A DNA stretch of 64,000 nt from Betaproteobacteria bacterium Ga0077526 (GTDB lineage: Bacteria > Pseudomonadota > Gammaproteobacteria > Burkholderiales > Ga0077523). This document shows, piece after piece, positions 1 to 8,954 of this stretch (position 1 is the first letter of the stretch; each line of letters starts with the position of its first letter). Below the pieces are notes generated by a model, which was given only the letters and a program-made list of their open reading frames with translations, searched no databases and was not told the DNA's origin. The stretch covers positions 62,001-126,000 of the forward strand of contig LNDV01000024.1 in the NCBI GenBank assembly GCA_001464765.1, read 5' to 3'. The position numbers were made by a program, and so were the translations under genes.

Positions 1-189
1 TCGCAGTTCGATGTGGTGTATGCCTTCCTGTCACCGGTGCCGATGCCGGAGCTGTGGCGAAAGGCGAGGGCGGAGATGCGCCCCGGCACCCTTTTCGTGA
101 GCAATACCTTCGCCGTCCCGGGCGTTCCGGCGGACGAGACCGTGCACGTCGGCCCCGGCCAGCGCAGCCTTCATCTCTGGCGGATGTGA
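1..189 (+). CDS. class I SAM-dependent methyltransferase-like protein, C-terminal fragment
   Basis: Reading frame 1 is open from the window edge to TGA at 187-189 (62 residues visible; the start lies outside). The visible part contains FDVVYAFLSPVPMPELW, then MRPGTLFVSNTF and a short tail ending HLWRM. This is the usual end of a Rossmann-fold methyltransferase: a post-motif 'D-V-V-Y' strand followed by the 'pG-l-fvSNtF' strand. Substrate unknown. The HDOD gene starts 4 bp downstream, so the two are probably cotranscribed. The family call is by pattern only, because the SAM-binding glycine motif is off-window. Confidence 0.6.
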   Translation, partial: SQFDVVYAFLSPVPMPELWRKARAEMRPGTLFVSNTFAVPGVPADETVHVGPGQRSLHLWRM

Positions 190-193
190 CGCC

Positions 194-1630
194 GTGTCAG
201 CCGACATCGTGCAGGTCGTCGAAGCGCTGGGAGGGCGGCCGATTCCGGTCCTTGCCGCCACGGCCGATGCACTGGGCAAACTCCGGCGGGAGATGGAGAA
301 GATCAGTGCACGGGACATTTCGCGAGTCGTTCTGCGCGATCCGCTTCTGACCCTCGAAGTGCTGCGCTACGCGCAGCAACGTCGCAGCGCCCGGCAGTCC
401 GCCGACATCACCACGGTCGAGCATGCCGTGATGATGCACGGCATCGAAAGCTTCATGGGGCAGTTCTCCGCCGTGACCACGCTGGAGGACACTCTCGCCT
501 CCGATCCGATGGCGCTTCAGGGCGCGCTGCATGTGGTGAGCCGGTCGCAGCATGCCGCGGCGTTTGCCCGATCGATCGCCGCGCAGCGCCACGACGTTGA
601 GTCCGACGAAGTGACGATCGGCGCGCTTCTGCACGATCTCGCCGAACTGCTGCTGTGGTTCCACGCGCCGCGCGATGAGCTGCATGTCCAGTGCCTCGTG
701 AACGAAGCCGCCGGGTTGCGCAGCGCCTCGGCGCAGCGTCTGGTGTTCGGATTCACGCATGGCGAACTGCAGTTGGCCCTCGCCGAGGCCTGGCATCTGC
801 CGAACCTGCTCGTGCGATTGATGGACGATGAGCACGCAGACCATCCTCGCGTCGTGAACGTCGCGCTGGCCGCGGCACTGGCCCGCCATCTGAGCCATGG
901 CTGGCACGACCCGGCGCTGCCGGATGACTACACGCGCCTGCAGAAGATCCTGAATCTCACCCCCGACGGCGCGTACCGGCTGGTACGACAGGCCGGCCTC
1001 AGCGCGTCGCGACAGTGGAAGAGCACGGGAGTGCGCCCCGTGGGCACCTGGCTGCCGATGGAGGAGGGGAGAGTGCTCGCCGAATACGCGACACTGCCTT
1101 TCCCGAAGGCACCGGACCCGACGATGTTCAAGTCGACCATGGGAAGAGTGCAGGCCGCACTGCCGGCGGTCGATGCCGACGCGCTGATCGCCGGGACGCT
1201 GTTCGGGCTGCATTTCGGCCTCGGGCTGGAGCGGGTCTGCTATCTGGACGTGGCGCCCGACGCCGCGTCGTTGCAGGTCCGCTTCTGCGTCCGCACGAAC
1301 GCCGCCATGGAACCGAGTCTGCGCGGACATCGCTTCCCGCTCTCCGGCACGGACCTTTTCTCGCGGCTGCTGCCGCGCATGCAGGGCGTCTGGGCGGGCG
1401 GCGAAAACCGCCCGAAGCTCACGGCTCTCCTCCTTCCGGAACATCGCGAGATGCTGGGCGAGGGCGACTTTCTGGTCATGTCATTCCATCTGAACGGGAA
1501 GCCGGCCGGGCTGCTGGTGGCCGACCGGGGAAGCGCGGGTGGTCGCATTCCGGAATCGTTGTACGCACCCTTCAAGGCCGCCAGCATGGCGCTCGCGCAT
1601 CGTCTGACGACCGGGTCCGCCCATGGCTGA
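194..1630 (+). CDS. HDOD domain-containing protein
   Basis: A 478-residue protein that starts with GTG at 194, 4 bp after the preceding stop. Residues ~15-215 look like an HDOD domain: small helices, an 'ISARDISRVVLRDPLLTLEVLRYAQQ' type opening, then a 'HAVMMHGIESFMGQF' helix and 'IGALLHDLAELLLWFHAP'. HDOD proteins are HD-domain relatives that usually lack phosphodiesterase activity and act in signalling or regulation. The C-terminal half (~250-470) has no family I recognise; it looks like a GAF-like or unknown globular domain. The gene overlaps the next one by 8 bp, which suggests translational coupling. No membrane segment is visible. Confidence 0.75.
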   Translation: MSADIVQVVEALGGRPIPVLAATADALGKLRREMEKISARDISRVVLRDPLLTLEVLRYAQQRRSARQSADITTVEHAVMMHGIESFMGQFSAVTTLEDTLASDPMALQGALHVVSRSQHAAAFARSIAAQRHDVESDEVTIGALLHDLAELLLWFHAPRDELHVQCLVNEAAGLRSASAQRLVFGFTHGELQLALAEAWHLPNLLVRLMDDEHADHPRVVNVALAAALARHLSHGWHDPALPDDYTRLQKILNLTPDGAYRLVRQAGLSASRQWKSTGVRPVGTWLPMEEGRVLAEYATLPFPKAPDPTMFKSTMGRVQAALPAVDADALIAGTLFGLHFGLGLERVCYLDVAPDAASLQVRFCVRTNAAMEPSLRGHRFPLSGTDLFSRLLPRMQGVWAGGENRPKLTALLLPEHREMLGEGDFLVMSFHLNGKPAGLLVADRGSAGGRIPESLYAPFKAASMALAHRLTTGSAHG

Positions 1631-2174
1631 CGACTTCGATCTCCCGGATGAAATCCGACGTGCCGCCGCCCTGTATGTGAAGCGCGGGGACAGCATCGGC
1701 GGTCCCTTCGCACGCGGTCTCCTGGAACGTCATCTGGAACTCGGGCGGTTGGCAGCCACGGATCTGCTGGGCGTGGATCGCACGCATTGGTGGCCCGCCG
1801 AGTCGATACTGGCGCTCGAAGACTCGCTTCCGGTAGAGGCTGCGGTGAGTCCCGGTGCTGAAACGGATCTCGACTGGACCGAAGAGCGCCGGCGCGCCCG
1901 TCGGCGGTGGATCGACGAGCGCAGCGGCACGGACCGTCGTGCATTGTCGGAGGCTGCAGCACCCGCGGAGGCGCGGTCGGGGAGGGATCGTCGAGCGCCC
2001 GATTCAGGTCCCGAACTTCCGCCCCAGTTCGGCGCGCCCGACGATGCCGGAGCAACGGGTGCGCGGCGATCTCTCGTAATCGTGACGGCGGTCATCGTCG
2101 TTCTGGTCGGGATCGGGCTTTACGCCTGGTTCTTCGGGCCGCGGCTCGCCCCGCGAATCCAGCTTCTGCCTTGA
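1623..2174 (+). CDS. small GYF_2-like membrane-anchored protein of unknown function
   Basis: 183 residues, ATG at 1623 overlapping the HDOD stop by 8 bp. Residues ~18-65 (YVKRGDSIGGPF...HLELGRLAATDLL...WWPAESI) resemble a GYF_2/DUF4339-type fold with 'GPf', 'G.l...d' and 'W.pa' landmarks. The middle is Arg/Asp-rich and carries two copies of an 'RSG-x-DRR' motif (near residues 99-105 and 118-124). One hydrophobic helix (~150-170) lies close to the C terminus and leaves only a short tail, so the protein is probably tail-anchored in the inner membrane with its bulk in the cytoplasm. Function unknown. Coupling to the HDOD gene suggests a shared signalling role (inference). Confidence 0.6.
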   Translation: MADDFDLPDEIRRAAALYVKRGDSIGGPFARGLLERHLELGRLAATDLLGVDRTHWWPAESILALEDSLPVEAAVSPGAETDLDWTEERRRARRRWIDERSGTDRRALSEAAAPAEARSGRDRRAPDSGPELPPQFGAPDDAGATGARRSLVIVTAVIVVLVGIGLYAWFFGPRLAPRIQLLP

Positions 2175-2312
2175 GGCAACGCGGCTTCCCCTGATTGATT
2201 GGCACGAAGGTGCGTCCAGCCGACGCATTGCGCGCGTATGCCGCGCGCAAGCTGCCGGATGCGACCGCCCCATAGTAGGATCGGTCCGTTCTCTCCCGTC
2301 CGAGCCGGACCG

Positions 2313-3131
2313 ATGCCTGAATCCTTGCCGTACCTCCAATCGAAGGACAATCCGCAGCTGAAACGCATCACGCGCCTGCAGGAGAACGCTCGCGCACGTC
2401 AGGAGGAAGGCGCCACCATCCTGGAGGGTTGGCATCTCATTCGTGCGTGCGCCGAAGCGCCGCGGTTCGGACCGTCCTCCATCGAACGCCTGGTGCTGTG
2501 TGACGAGATCGCCGACACGGGCGAAACTCGCGACGTGCTCGCGAGCTATCCGCAGATCCCGGTCCAGCGGGCGTCGAGTGCTGCGATGTCCAGGATCGGT
2601 CCCACCAGCGGACCGAATGCCGTCGTGGCGATCGTCCGCACTGCGCCTGGTAAGTCATCGCCCGTGGCAGACGCCGATCCCTTCGAACTCTGGCTGGATG
2701 ATGTGCAGGACCCCGGAAATGTCGGCACGCTCATCCGGACGGCGGCAGCGGCCGGTGCGACCCGGGTGTGCCTTGGCGCCGGTTGCGCCGAAGCCTGGAG
2801 CCCCAAAGTCCTTCGCGCCGGAATGGGCGGCCATTTCGGGCTGCAGATCGAGACTGGCGTGGAACTGCAGAACCAGATCCGACAGGCAAACCTGAAAGTG
2901 GTGGCGTTGGTGGCTGACGGTGAGACCGACCTGTTTGCCATGTCGATGATCGGTCCCGTTGCAATCCTGCTGGGGAATGAAGGCGCGGGACTGCAGGCGC
3001 CCCTCGTCAGGGACGCCCATGTTCGGGCCAGGATTCCAATGCCAGGGACGATCGAGTCCCTCAACGTAGCGGCGGCAGGGGCCGTCGTGTGTTTCGAGCG
3101 AGTCCGGCAGATTGGCGGTCGGCGCCGTTGA
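2313..3131 (+). CDS. TrmH/SpoU family RNA 2'-O-ribose methyltransferase
   Basis: 272 residues from ATG 2313 (MPESLPYLQSKDNPQLKR); an upstream in-frame start at 2199 adds a non-conserved stretch and was rejected. Residues ~1-105 form the L30e-like substrate-binding domain. From ~125 the knotted SpoU fold shows its three motifs: 'DDVQDPGNVGTLIRTA' (~129), 'LLGNEGAGL' (~218) and 'SLNVAAAGAV' (~248). It methylates a ribose 2'-OH in rRNA or tRNA using SAM. The motifs do not tell RlmB-, TsnR- and TrmH-type substrates apart. It converges on pilZ, with a 98-bp gap. Confidence 0.9.
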   Translation: MPESLPYLQSKDNPQLKRITRLQENARARQEEGATILEGWHLIRACAEAPRFGPSSIERLVLCDEIADTGETRDVLASYPQIPVQRASSAAMSRIGPTSGPNAVVAIVRTAPGKSSPVADADPFELWLDDVQDPGNVGTLIRTAAAAGATRVCLGAGCAEAWSPKVLRAGMGGHFGLQIETGVELQNQIRQANLKVVALVADGETDLFAMSMIGPVAILLGNEGAGLQAPLVRDAHVRARIPMPGTIESLNVAAAGAVVCFERVRQIGGRRR

Positions 3132-3229
3132 TCCGCTCAGAGAGACACGCCATGCAGTAGACATAATATGCATTATGCGGTTGCACAGACATCCTCGTGA
3201 GGAGGCGCCGCGGTCGTTTCCTACGAAAA

Positions 3230-3598
3230 CTACATCGTGTGAGTCGGCTGGTTGGCCTTGGCGTACCCGGCCAGAAGACCTTCCATCTTGGTCTTGGCGA
3301 GCTGCCCGGATTCGTCGTCCTTGAACTGGACCCCGATGCCATGGGCCTTGTTGCCCTGAGACCCTGGCGGCGTGATCCACACCACCTTGCCCGCAACAGG
3401 AAGCTTGGTAGCGTCGCCGGGCAAGGCGATCAGCATGAAGATCTCGTCGCCGAGCCGATAGGGTTTGTTCGTCGGGATGAAGATACCGCCATGGCGGATG
3501 TATGGCATGAAGGCGGCGTGAAGGATCGCCAGATCCTTGATGTTCAGCGAAAGCGCGGTTGTGCGGGGAGCGCCGTCCGGTGCCTGCGACATGCTCAT
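3230..3598 (-). CDS. pilZ: type IV pilus assembly protein PilZ
   Basis: 122 residues from ATG 3598. The sequence follows pilus PilZ closely: 'LSLNIKDLAILHAAFMPYI' near the N terminus, 'GGIFIPTNKPYRLGDEIF', 'VAGKVVWITP' and the hallmark ending PTHTM. Canonical pilus PilZ lacks the c-di-GMP-binding RxxxR motif and works with FimX/PilB in pilus extension; no RxxxR is visible here either. Its ATG overlaps the holB stop (ATGA), and holB-pilZ adjacency is typical of proteobacteria. It is the last gene of the fab-mltG-tmk-holB train. Confidence is high because both ends match the family. Confidence 0.93.
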   Translation of the reverse strand: MSMSQAPDGAPRTTALSLNIKDLAILHAAFMPYIRHGGIFIPTNKPYRLGDEIFMLIALPGDATKLPVAGKVVWITPPGSQGNKAHGIGVQFKDDESGQLAKTKMEGLLAGYAKANQPTHTM

Positions 3599-4620
3599 GC
3601 CCCCTCGAAAATCGCCAGATAACCCAACAGAAGATCCTCCACGGCCAGTTTCGGATTCAACGGGTGATCCAGCCATCGTCTTGAGGCCCGAAGACGACTT
3701 TCGTAAGAAAGAAGTCGCTTTCGAGGCGTTGCGGGGGCGAGTTTGTCGAGCGCCGGCTGGAAATCCGGGTGATAGCGGGCCGGCAGTCCGCATGTGCTGC
3801 CGAGCAGATCGGCACACCACGTGTGCAGCAGACGGTGGGCGTCACCGAGTTCGATCGAATCGGCCAGGCCGAGGAGTTCCGCAGAACGCCGCCTGGCGGG
3901 GTTCTCGCTGACGAGCGGCAACAGCCGCGACCGGGCGTCCCAGTAAGTTTCCCGCAGTTCCGTATGCGCCAGAGGGGATCCGCCCAGCTGATGCAAGACG
4001 AGGCCTGGCGCTCGGACGCCCTGGTCCTCCAGCCAGACCTGCGCCTCAGCACTGGACGGCTTGGGCAGACGGACCGAGACGCACCGGCTGCGAACCGTGG
4101 CGGGAAGCCGGGCTGGCGTGTGACTCACCAGAACCAGATGGGCCCGGGGCGGCGGTTCCTCGAGGACCTTGAGCAGACTGTTCGCCGCGGCGGGGTTCAT
4201 CCACTCGGCCGGTGCCATGACGACTACGCGGGCTCGCTCCCGATTGGGCGTCACCTGAAAGAACGCGATTACCGAACGGATATCGTTCACCGGGATGAGG
4301 TGTTTCTCCTTCTCGCGCGGCTTCTCCGGGTCTTCTTGCTCCTTCGGCGCGTCGTCCTCCTTGTCGGCATCGGGCACGGCGACCTCGCCGAGCAGCAGCA
4401 GATCCGGATGACGGCCCGCCGCAGTCCACCGGCAGTCATCGCAGGTGCCGCACGCCATCCCCTGTGTCGTCGGGGTGGCGCAGAGCAGTGCCGCAGCGAC
4501 CGCCATCCCGAATTCCTTTACCCCGGACCCGCGCGCGCCGGACAGCAGCAGCGAAGCCGGAACACGTCCAGTCGCGAATTGGGCATCCCAGGTCGGACGG
4601 TGCCAGGAGAGGATGGACAT
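3595..4620 (-). CDS. holB: DNA polymerase III subunit delta'
   Basis: 341 residues from ATG 4620 (MSILSWHRPTWDAQF); a farther in-frame ATG at 4722 would run back into tmk and was rejected. HolB is the delta' clamp-loader subunit. Four cysteines (C47, C57, C60, C63) match the zinc site. 'SLLKVLEEPP' and the 'VRSRC' region match the AAA+ sensor area, while the P-loop is degenerate (SGARGSGVKEF), as expected for delta'. A very acidic/lysine-rich insert sits at about residues 85-108, before 'IPVNDIR'. It lies 79 bp after tmk and overlaps pilZ by 4 bp. Confidence 0.92.
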   Translation of the reverse strand: MSILSWHRPTWDAQFATGRVPASLLLSGARGSGVKEFGMAVAAALLCATPTTQGMACGTCDDCRWTAAGRHPDLLLLGEVAVPDADKEDDAPKEQEDPEKPREKEKHLIPVNDIRSVIAFFQVTPNRERARVVVMAPAEWMNPAAANSLLKVLEEPPPRAHLVLVSHTPARLPATVRSRCVSVRLPKPSSAEAQVWLEDQGVRAPGLVLHQLGGSPLAHTELRETYWDARSRLLPLVSENPARRRSAELLGLADSIELGDAHRLLHTWCADLLGSTCGLPARYHPDFQPALDKLAPATPRKRLLSYESRLRASRRWLDHPLNPKLAVEDLLLGYLAIFEGA

Positions 4621-4699
4621 GGTCGAGACGGGACTCAGGCGGGATGTGCAGGCGGGAAACGCAATCGACCCGGTTCCGCTGTGGCGGAGCGATGGATCA

Positions 4700-5329
4700 C
4701 TAGGCGGCCCCTCCGCATACACTCGTCAGCCATTCAGAGAGATGAGCCTGGATCGCGTCGGGCGTCCATTGCGCAGGCAGGCGGTGGATCCGCTCCGGTT
4801 CGCGAGTCTGCAGCGCCAGATAGGTCGCCCGGACCCTCTCGTGAAATGCCTGTGCTTCCACTTCGAAGCGATCGGGTGCGTCGCCGCGACGCCCAAGCCG
4901 TTCGCTCGCCAGTTCGACCGGCGCATCCACGAGAAATGTGGCGTCGGGCCGGAGCGTACCGAGGACCCAGTCCCGCAGCGTATCGATGCGATCGAGCGCG
5001 ATGCCCCGCCCTCCTCCCTGATACGCGTAGGAAGCGTCGGCGAACCGGTCACAGAGAACCCAGGCCCCCCTCTCGAGAGCCGGTCTCACGACTCTGAGAA
5101 CATGCTCCTGACGCGCGGCAAAGATCAGCAGCAGTTCGGTCTCTGGCGAGATTTCGCTGCGACGGTCGAGGAGGATGCCGCGGATGGATTCCCCGACCGC
5201 GGTACCGCCCGGTTCGCGAGTCAGGATGTGATCGATGCCGCGCTCGTCGAGCAGACCGGCGAGCGCCCTGACTGCGGTGGACTTTCCGGCACCGTCGATG
5301 CCTTCGAACGTGACAAAGCGAGCCTGCAT
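4700..5329 (-). CDS. tmk: thymidylate kinase
   Basis: 209 residues, the normal length. The P-loop EGIDGAGKST is at residues 9-18, 'TREPGGTAVGE' follows at ~38, and the DR(Y/F) motif appears as 'LCDRFADASYAYQGGGRG' with the lid region after it. It phosphorylates dTMP to dTDP with ATP. The start lies 8 bp after the mltG stop. tmk followed by holB is the usual order. Confidence 0.97.
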   Translation of the reverse strand: MQARFVTFEGIDGAGKSTAVRALAGLLDERGIDHILTREPGGTAVGESIRGILLDRRSEISPETELLLIFAARQEHVLRVVRPALERGAWVLCDRFADASYAYQGGGRGIALDRIDTLRDWVLGTLRPDATFLVDAPVELASERLGRRGDAPDRFEVEAQAFHERVRATYLALQTREPERIHRLPAQWTPDAIQAHLSEWLTSVCGGAA

Positions 5330-5337
5330 GCGGAGCC

Positions 5338-6330
5338 TCAGCGCCTCTGGAATCGGGCGACAGCCCGATTATGCTCGTCGAGCGTGGCGGAAAACTCGGA
5401 GGTCCCATCGCCGCGAGCCACGAAATACAGGGCACGGCTCGCCGGCGGGTTCATCACGGCCGCGATGGAGGCCGCCCCGGGTGCCGCGATAGGAGTCGGT
5501 GGCAGTCCGATTCGCGTGTACGTGTTGTAAGGAGTGTCCGATTCCAGGTCAGCCCGTCGCAGATTGCCGTCGAAGCGGCTCCCCATCCCGTAGATGACGG
5601 TCGGGTCGCTCTGCAGACGCATGCCGATCCTGAGGCGATTGGCAAACACGGCACCGATAAGGGGACGGTCGGTGGGACGGCCGGTCTCCTTTTCGACGAT
5701 CGAAGCGAGGATCAGCGCCTCGTAGGGGGAGCGCACGGGAAGGTCAGGCGCGCGCCCCGACCACGCGCCCTCGAGAATCTTGCGCATGCGCGCGTACGCC
5801 TGACGCAGCAGGACGATGTCGCTGGTGCCCGCGGCAAAGTGGTACGAGTCCGGGAAGAAGAGGCCCTCCGGACTCTTCTCGATGGCGCCGACCTTTTCGA
5901 GAATCTCGGACTCCGAAATGCCCTTGGTGTCGTGCCGTATCCCCGTGTGGGCGTCCAGCACCGCGCGCACCTGACGGAAGGTCCATCCTTCGATGAAGCG
6001 GACCTGCTCCTGGATCGACTCACCGCGCGCGACGCGATCAAGGAGGTCCCGGCCAGTCAGCCCGCCTCTGATCTCGTAGACGCCGGCACGCAACTGGTTG
6101 GCCTTGCCATCCAGCCGCGCCAGGAGAGCGAACACCTTCGGGTGGTCCACCAGGTCTTTGGCGTGCAGCTGCCGGGAGAGTTGCCGGATGCCGGTGCCCG
6201 GCTCCACCGTGAGGCGAACCGCAGCACCCTCTGCGATGAGCGGGGTCGTGCGGTAGTCATGGACGGCGTAACCGGCGATTCCTGCCGCGACGAGCACCAA
6301 CACGAGCAGGAGAAGGAGAAAGCGCCGCAC
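5338..6330 (-). CDS. mltG: endolytic murein transglycosylase MltG
   Basis: 330 residues. A single N-terminal membrane helix (~residues 4-22, LLLLLVLVLVAAGIAGYAV) is followed by a periplasmic part with a LysM-like subdomain and the YceG fold. The family signature 'YEALILASIVEKETGRPTDRPLIGAVFANRL' carries the catalytic glutamate in 'VEKE', and 'LQSDPTVIYG' and 'YNTYTRIGLPPTPIAAPG' follow. MltG cleaves nascent glycan strands and so sets chain length. It is read with tmk. In many proteobacteria pabC sits between fabF and mltG; here that space is only 205 bp and has no gene. Confidence 0.95.
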   Translation of the reverse strand: MRRFLLLLLVLVLVAAGIAGYAVHDYRTTPLIAEGAAVRLTVEPGTGIRQLSRQLHAKDLVDHPKVFALLARLDGKANQLRAGVYEIRGGLTGRDLLDRVARGESIQEQVRFIEGWTFRQVRAVLDAHTGIRHDTKGISESEILEKVGAIEKSPEGLFFPDSYHFAAGTSDIVLLRQAYARMRKILEGAWSGRAPDLPVRSPYEALILASIVEKETGRPTDRPLIGAVFANRLRIGMRLQSDPTVIYGMGSRFDGNLRRADLESDTPYNTYTRIGLPPTPIAAPGAASIAAVMNPPASRALYFVARGDGTSEFSATLDEHNRAVARFQRR

Positions 6331-6535
6331 GGGTCAGGGCCTCCCGCACCGGAGCAAAGCGAAGACTTGCACGAGTGTGCCGACAGCGCGCCCGTTGCGG
6401 CCGATCGCTTCTGGAATAGCGGAACCTCTCCAGGACAAATGCAGATACGGCACGCGCGGCATTGCGGGGGAACACCCGTCCGGTCGGGCGGCACGGGCAT
6501 CAGAACTCCGCACCGGCGACCGCACGGGTTGCCGA

Positions 6536-7774
6536 CTACAGCGCGCGGAACACCAGCGAACCATTGGTGCCGCCGAACCCGAAGGAGTTCGACAGCGCCG
6601 TGCGGATCGTCATGTTGCGCGCCGTGTTCGGAACGTAGTCGAGATCACACTCGGGACTCGGGTTGTGCAGATTGATGGTCGGCGGGGCCACCTGATCACG
6701 AATGGCCAGCACGCTGAACACCGCTTCCACACCACCGGCTGCCCCAAGCAGATGACCCGTCAGTGACTTGGTGGAACTCACGGCCACGCTCTTCGAGTGA
6801 TCACCGAAGCAGCGCTTCACGGCAACGGTTTCCGCCACATCGCCCAAGGGCGTAGAGGTGCCATGCGCATTGATGTAATCGATCTGATCGACGTTGAGCT
6901 GGGCACTGCGAAGCGCATTGCGCATGCAGCGCACGGCGCCCTCCCCGTCTTCGCACGGTGCCGTCATGTGATGGGCGTCCGCGCTCATGCCGTAACCCAC
7001 AAGCTCGCAGTAGATGTGCGCACCGCGAGCCTTGGCGTGCTCGTACTCCTCCAGCACCAGAACCCCGGCACCTTCCCCGAGCACGAAACCATCACGGTCG
7101 GCATCCCACGGCCGGCTGGCGGTCGCGGGATCATCGTTGCGCGTGGACAGCGCACGCATCGCCGAAAAACCGCCGACGCCCAGCGGGCTGATCGCGGCTT
7201 CCGCCCCGCCTGCCACCACGATATCGGCGTCGCCGTATTCGATGAGCCGACCGGCCTCGCCGATGCAGTGGGTGGACGTGGTGCAAGCTGTGACGATCGC
7301 CAGGTTCGGTCCCTTGAAGCCATAGGTGATCGACAACGTGCCGGCAATGAGGTTGATGATGCTGCCGGGAATGAAGAACGGGGAGATCTTCTTCGCGCCG
7401 CCCTGGGTCAGGGCCGTGTGCGTCTCCTCGATCAGGGGAAGGCCCCCGATTCCGGAACCGATCACGACACCGATCCGCTCGGCGTTCTGTTCCGTCACAA
7501 CGATTCCGGCGTCGCCGATCGCTTCGACCGCCGCCGCCATGCCGTAGTGAATGAACGTGTCGAGCCGGCGCGCTTCCTTTGCCGGCAGATAGCGGGTCGG
7601 GTCGAAACCCTTGACCTCACCCGCAATCTGCGACGCGAAAGGCGAAGCGTCGAAGCGAGAAATCGCGGTGATGCCGGATTTCGATGCCAGGACGTTCTGC
7701 CAGGACTCCGCAACCCCGATACCGGTGGGGCAGACGATCCCCAGGCCGGTCACGACAACCCTGCGTTTTGACAA
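6536..7774 (-). CDS. fabF: beta-ketoacyl-ACP synthase II
   Basis: 412 residues, full length. The nucleophile is C164 in '[14 protein letters not shown]', with the two active-site histidines in '[11 protein letters not shown]' and '[12 protein letters not shown]'. FabF condenses malonyl-ACP with acyl-ACP during elongation and drives cis-vaccenate formation. The start [12 protein letters not shown] is the family start. It lies 43 bp after acpP, the standard acpP-fabF arrangement. Confidence 0.98.
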   Translation of the reverse strand: MSKRRVVVTGLGIVCPTGIGVAESWQNVLASKSGITAISRFDASPFASQIAGEVKGFDPTRYLPAKEARRLDTFIHYGMAAAVEAIGDAGIVVTEQNAERIGVVIGSGIGGLPLIEETHTALTQGGAKKISPFFIPGSIINLIAGTLSITYGFKGPNLAIVTACTTSTHCIGEAGRLIEYGDADIVVAGGAEAAISPLGVGGFSAMRALSTRNDDPATASRPWDADRDGFVLGEGAGVLVLEEYEHAKARGAHIYCELVGYGMSADAHHMTAPCEDGEGAVRCMRNALRSAQLNVDQIDYINAHGTSTPLGDVAETVAVKRCFGDHSKSVAVSSTKSLTGHLLGAAGGVEAVFSVLAIRDQVAPPTINLHNPSPECDLDYVPNTARNMTIRTALSNSFGFGGTNGSLVFRAL

Positions 7775-7817
7775 GGCTACTCCGGATGGAAAAACCGGCG
7801 ACGCTCGGGCGCCGGGA

Positions 7818-8054
7818 TCAGTTGAGGTGAGCGTTGACGTAGTCGATGGCTTGCTGGACGGAGGTGATCTTCTCGGCCTCCTCGTCCGGGATGTCGCACT
7901 CGAACTCTTCCTCGAGGGCCATCACGAGTTCCACGGTGTCGAGCGAATCGGCTCCGAGGTCATCGACGAACGTCGATTCATTCTTGATGTCACCTTCATT
8001 GACGCCGAGTTGTTCGGCGACGATCCGCTTGACGCGTTGCTCCACGCTTTCCAT
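7818..8054 (-). CDS. acpP: acyl carrier protein
   Basis: 78 residues, strongly acidic. The phosphopantetheine serine is S37 in '[12 protein letters not shown]'. Preceded by a good purine-rich ribosome site (AAGGGAAGGG just upstream of ATG 8054). A 160-bp gap to fabG (8055-8214) would be enough for a separate acpP promoter, as is common since ACP is needed in excess, but I could not identify one. Confidence 0.98.
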   Translation of the reverse strand: MESVEQRVKRIVAEQLGVNEGDIKNESTFVDDLGADSLDTVELVMALEEEFECDIPDEEAEKITSVQQAIDYVNAHLN

Positions 8055-8214
8055 TTTTTACCCTTCCCTTCGATTGGATCTGATCTCAACGAGGGCGCGT
8101 GCTATTGAGAAGGCGACGCGACCACACCCCCTGGTGGACTCGGACGCATGCGAGTCGGGCGCGCATTCTACCAAAACACTCCCTCCCGTTCGCATTGCCG
8201 AGCGCATATGACAC

Positions 8215-8952
8215 TCACTCCATCAGCATTCCGCCGTTGACGTGAATCGTGCTGCCTGTCACGTAGCTCGCACCTTCCGATGCGAGGAACGCCACGGCTG
8301 CAGCCACTTCCCTGCCCTGCCCGAACCGCCCCAGCGGCACCTGTGCGAGCAGCGCGTCGCGCTGGGCATCGGCCAGCCCGCGCGTCATGTCCGTATCGAT
8401 GAAGCCCGGCGCAACGCAGTTTACCGTTATGTTGCGACTGCCGACCTCTTTCGCCAGTGATTTCGTGAAGCCCGTGAGTCCGGCCTTGGCGGCCGCGTAG
8501 TTCGCCTGGCCACCGTTGCCGGAATGGCCGACGACGGACGTCACGTTGATGATCCGTCCCCAGCGGGCCTTCATCATGGGGCGAAGCACCAGCTTGGAGA
8601 GCTGGAACGCCGCCCGGAGGTTGGTACTCATCACGGCATCCCACTCGTCGTCCTTCATCCGCAGAAGCAGGTTGTCGCGCGTGATGCCGGCATTGTTCAC
8701 GAGGATGGCAACATCGCCGAGTTTCTGCGCCACGGCATCCAGCGCGCCCTGCAGCGCGTCGGTCTGCGTGACGTCGAGGGCGAGGCCGAATCCCTGGACG
8801 CCCGCAGCGGCCAGGGCGGAATCAATGCTTGCGGCACCCTCTGCCGTGGTGGCCGTCCCTGCGACGAGGACACCCGCCGCGCCGAGTTCCAGAGCGATGG
8901 CCTGCCCGATCCCCCGGGAGGCCCCCGTTACCAGCGCTACCTTTCCTTTCAT
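8215..8952 (-). CDS. fabG: 3-oxoacyl-ACP reductase
   Basis: 245 residues from ATG 8952 (MKGKVALVTGASRG), 2 bp after the fabD stop; a GTG two codons upstream overlaps that stop and is a possible alternative. NADPH-binding GASRGIG is at ~10-16, the 'NNAGITRDNLLLRM' motif at ~87, the catalytic Tyr/Lys in 'YAAAKAGL' at ~152, and the family ending is 'TGSTIHVNGGM'. It reduces beta-ketoacyl-ACP in each elongation cycle. Confidence 0.97.
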   Translation of the reverse strand: MKGKVALVTGASRGIGQAIALELGAAGVLVAGTATTAEGAASIDSALAAAGVQGFGLALDVTQTDALQGALDAVAQKLGDVAILVNNAGITRDNLLLRMKDDEWDAVMSTNLRAAFQLSKLVLRPMMKARWGRIINVTSVVGHSGNGGQANYAAAKAGLTGFTKSLAKEVGSRNITVNCVAPGFIDTDMTRGLADAQRDALLAQVPLGRFGQGREVAAAVAFLASEGASYVTGSTIHVNGGMLME

Positions 8953-8954
8953 GC

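Noticed and set aside
3162..3177. AT-rich inverted repeat CATAAT-ATGC-ATTATG between the convergent trmH-type gene and pilZ
   Set aside because: Only a 6-bp AT stem with no T-run, so it is too weak for a terminator and too short to call an operator.
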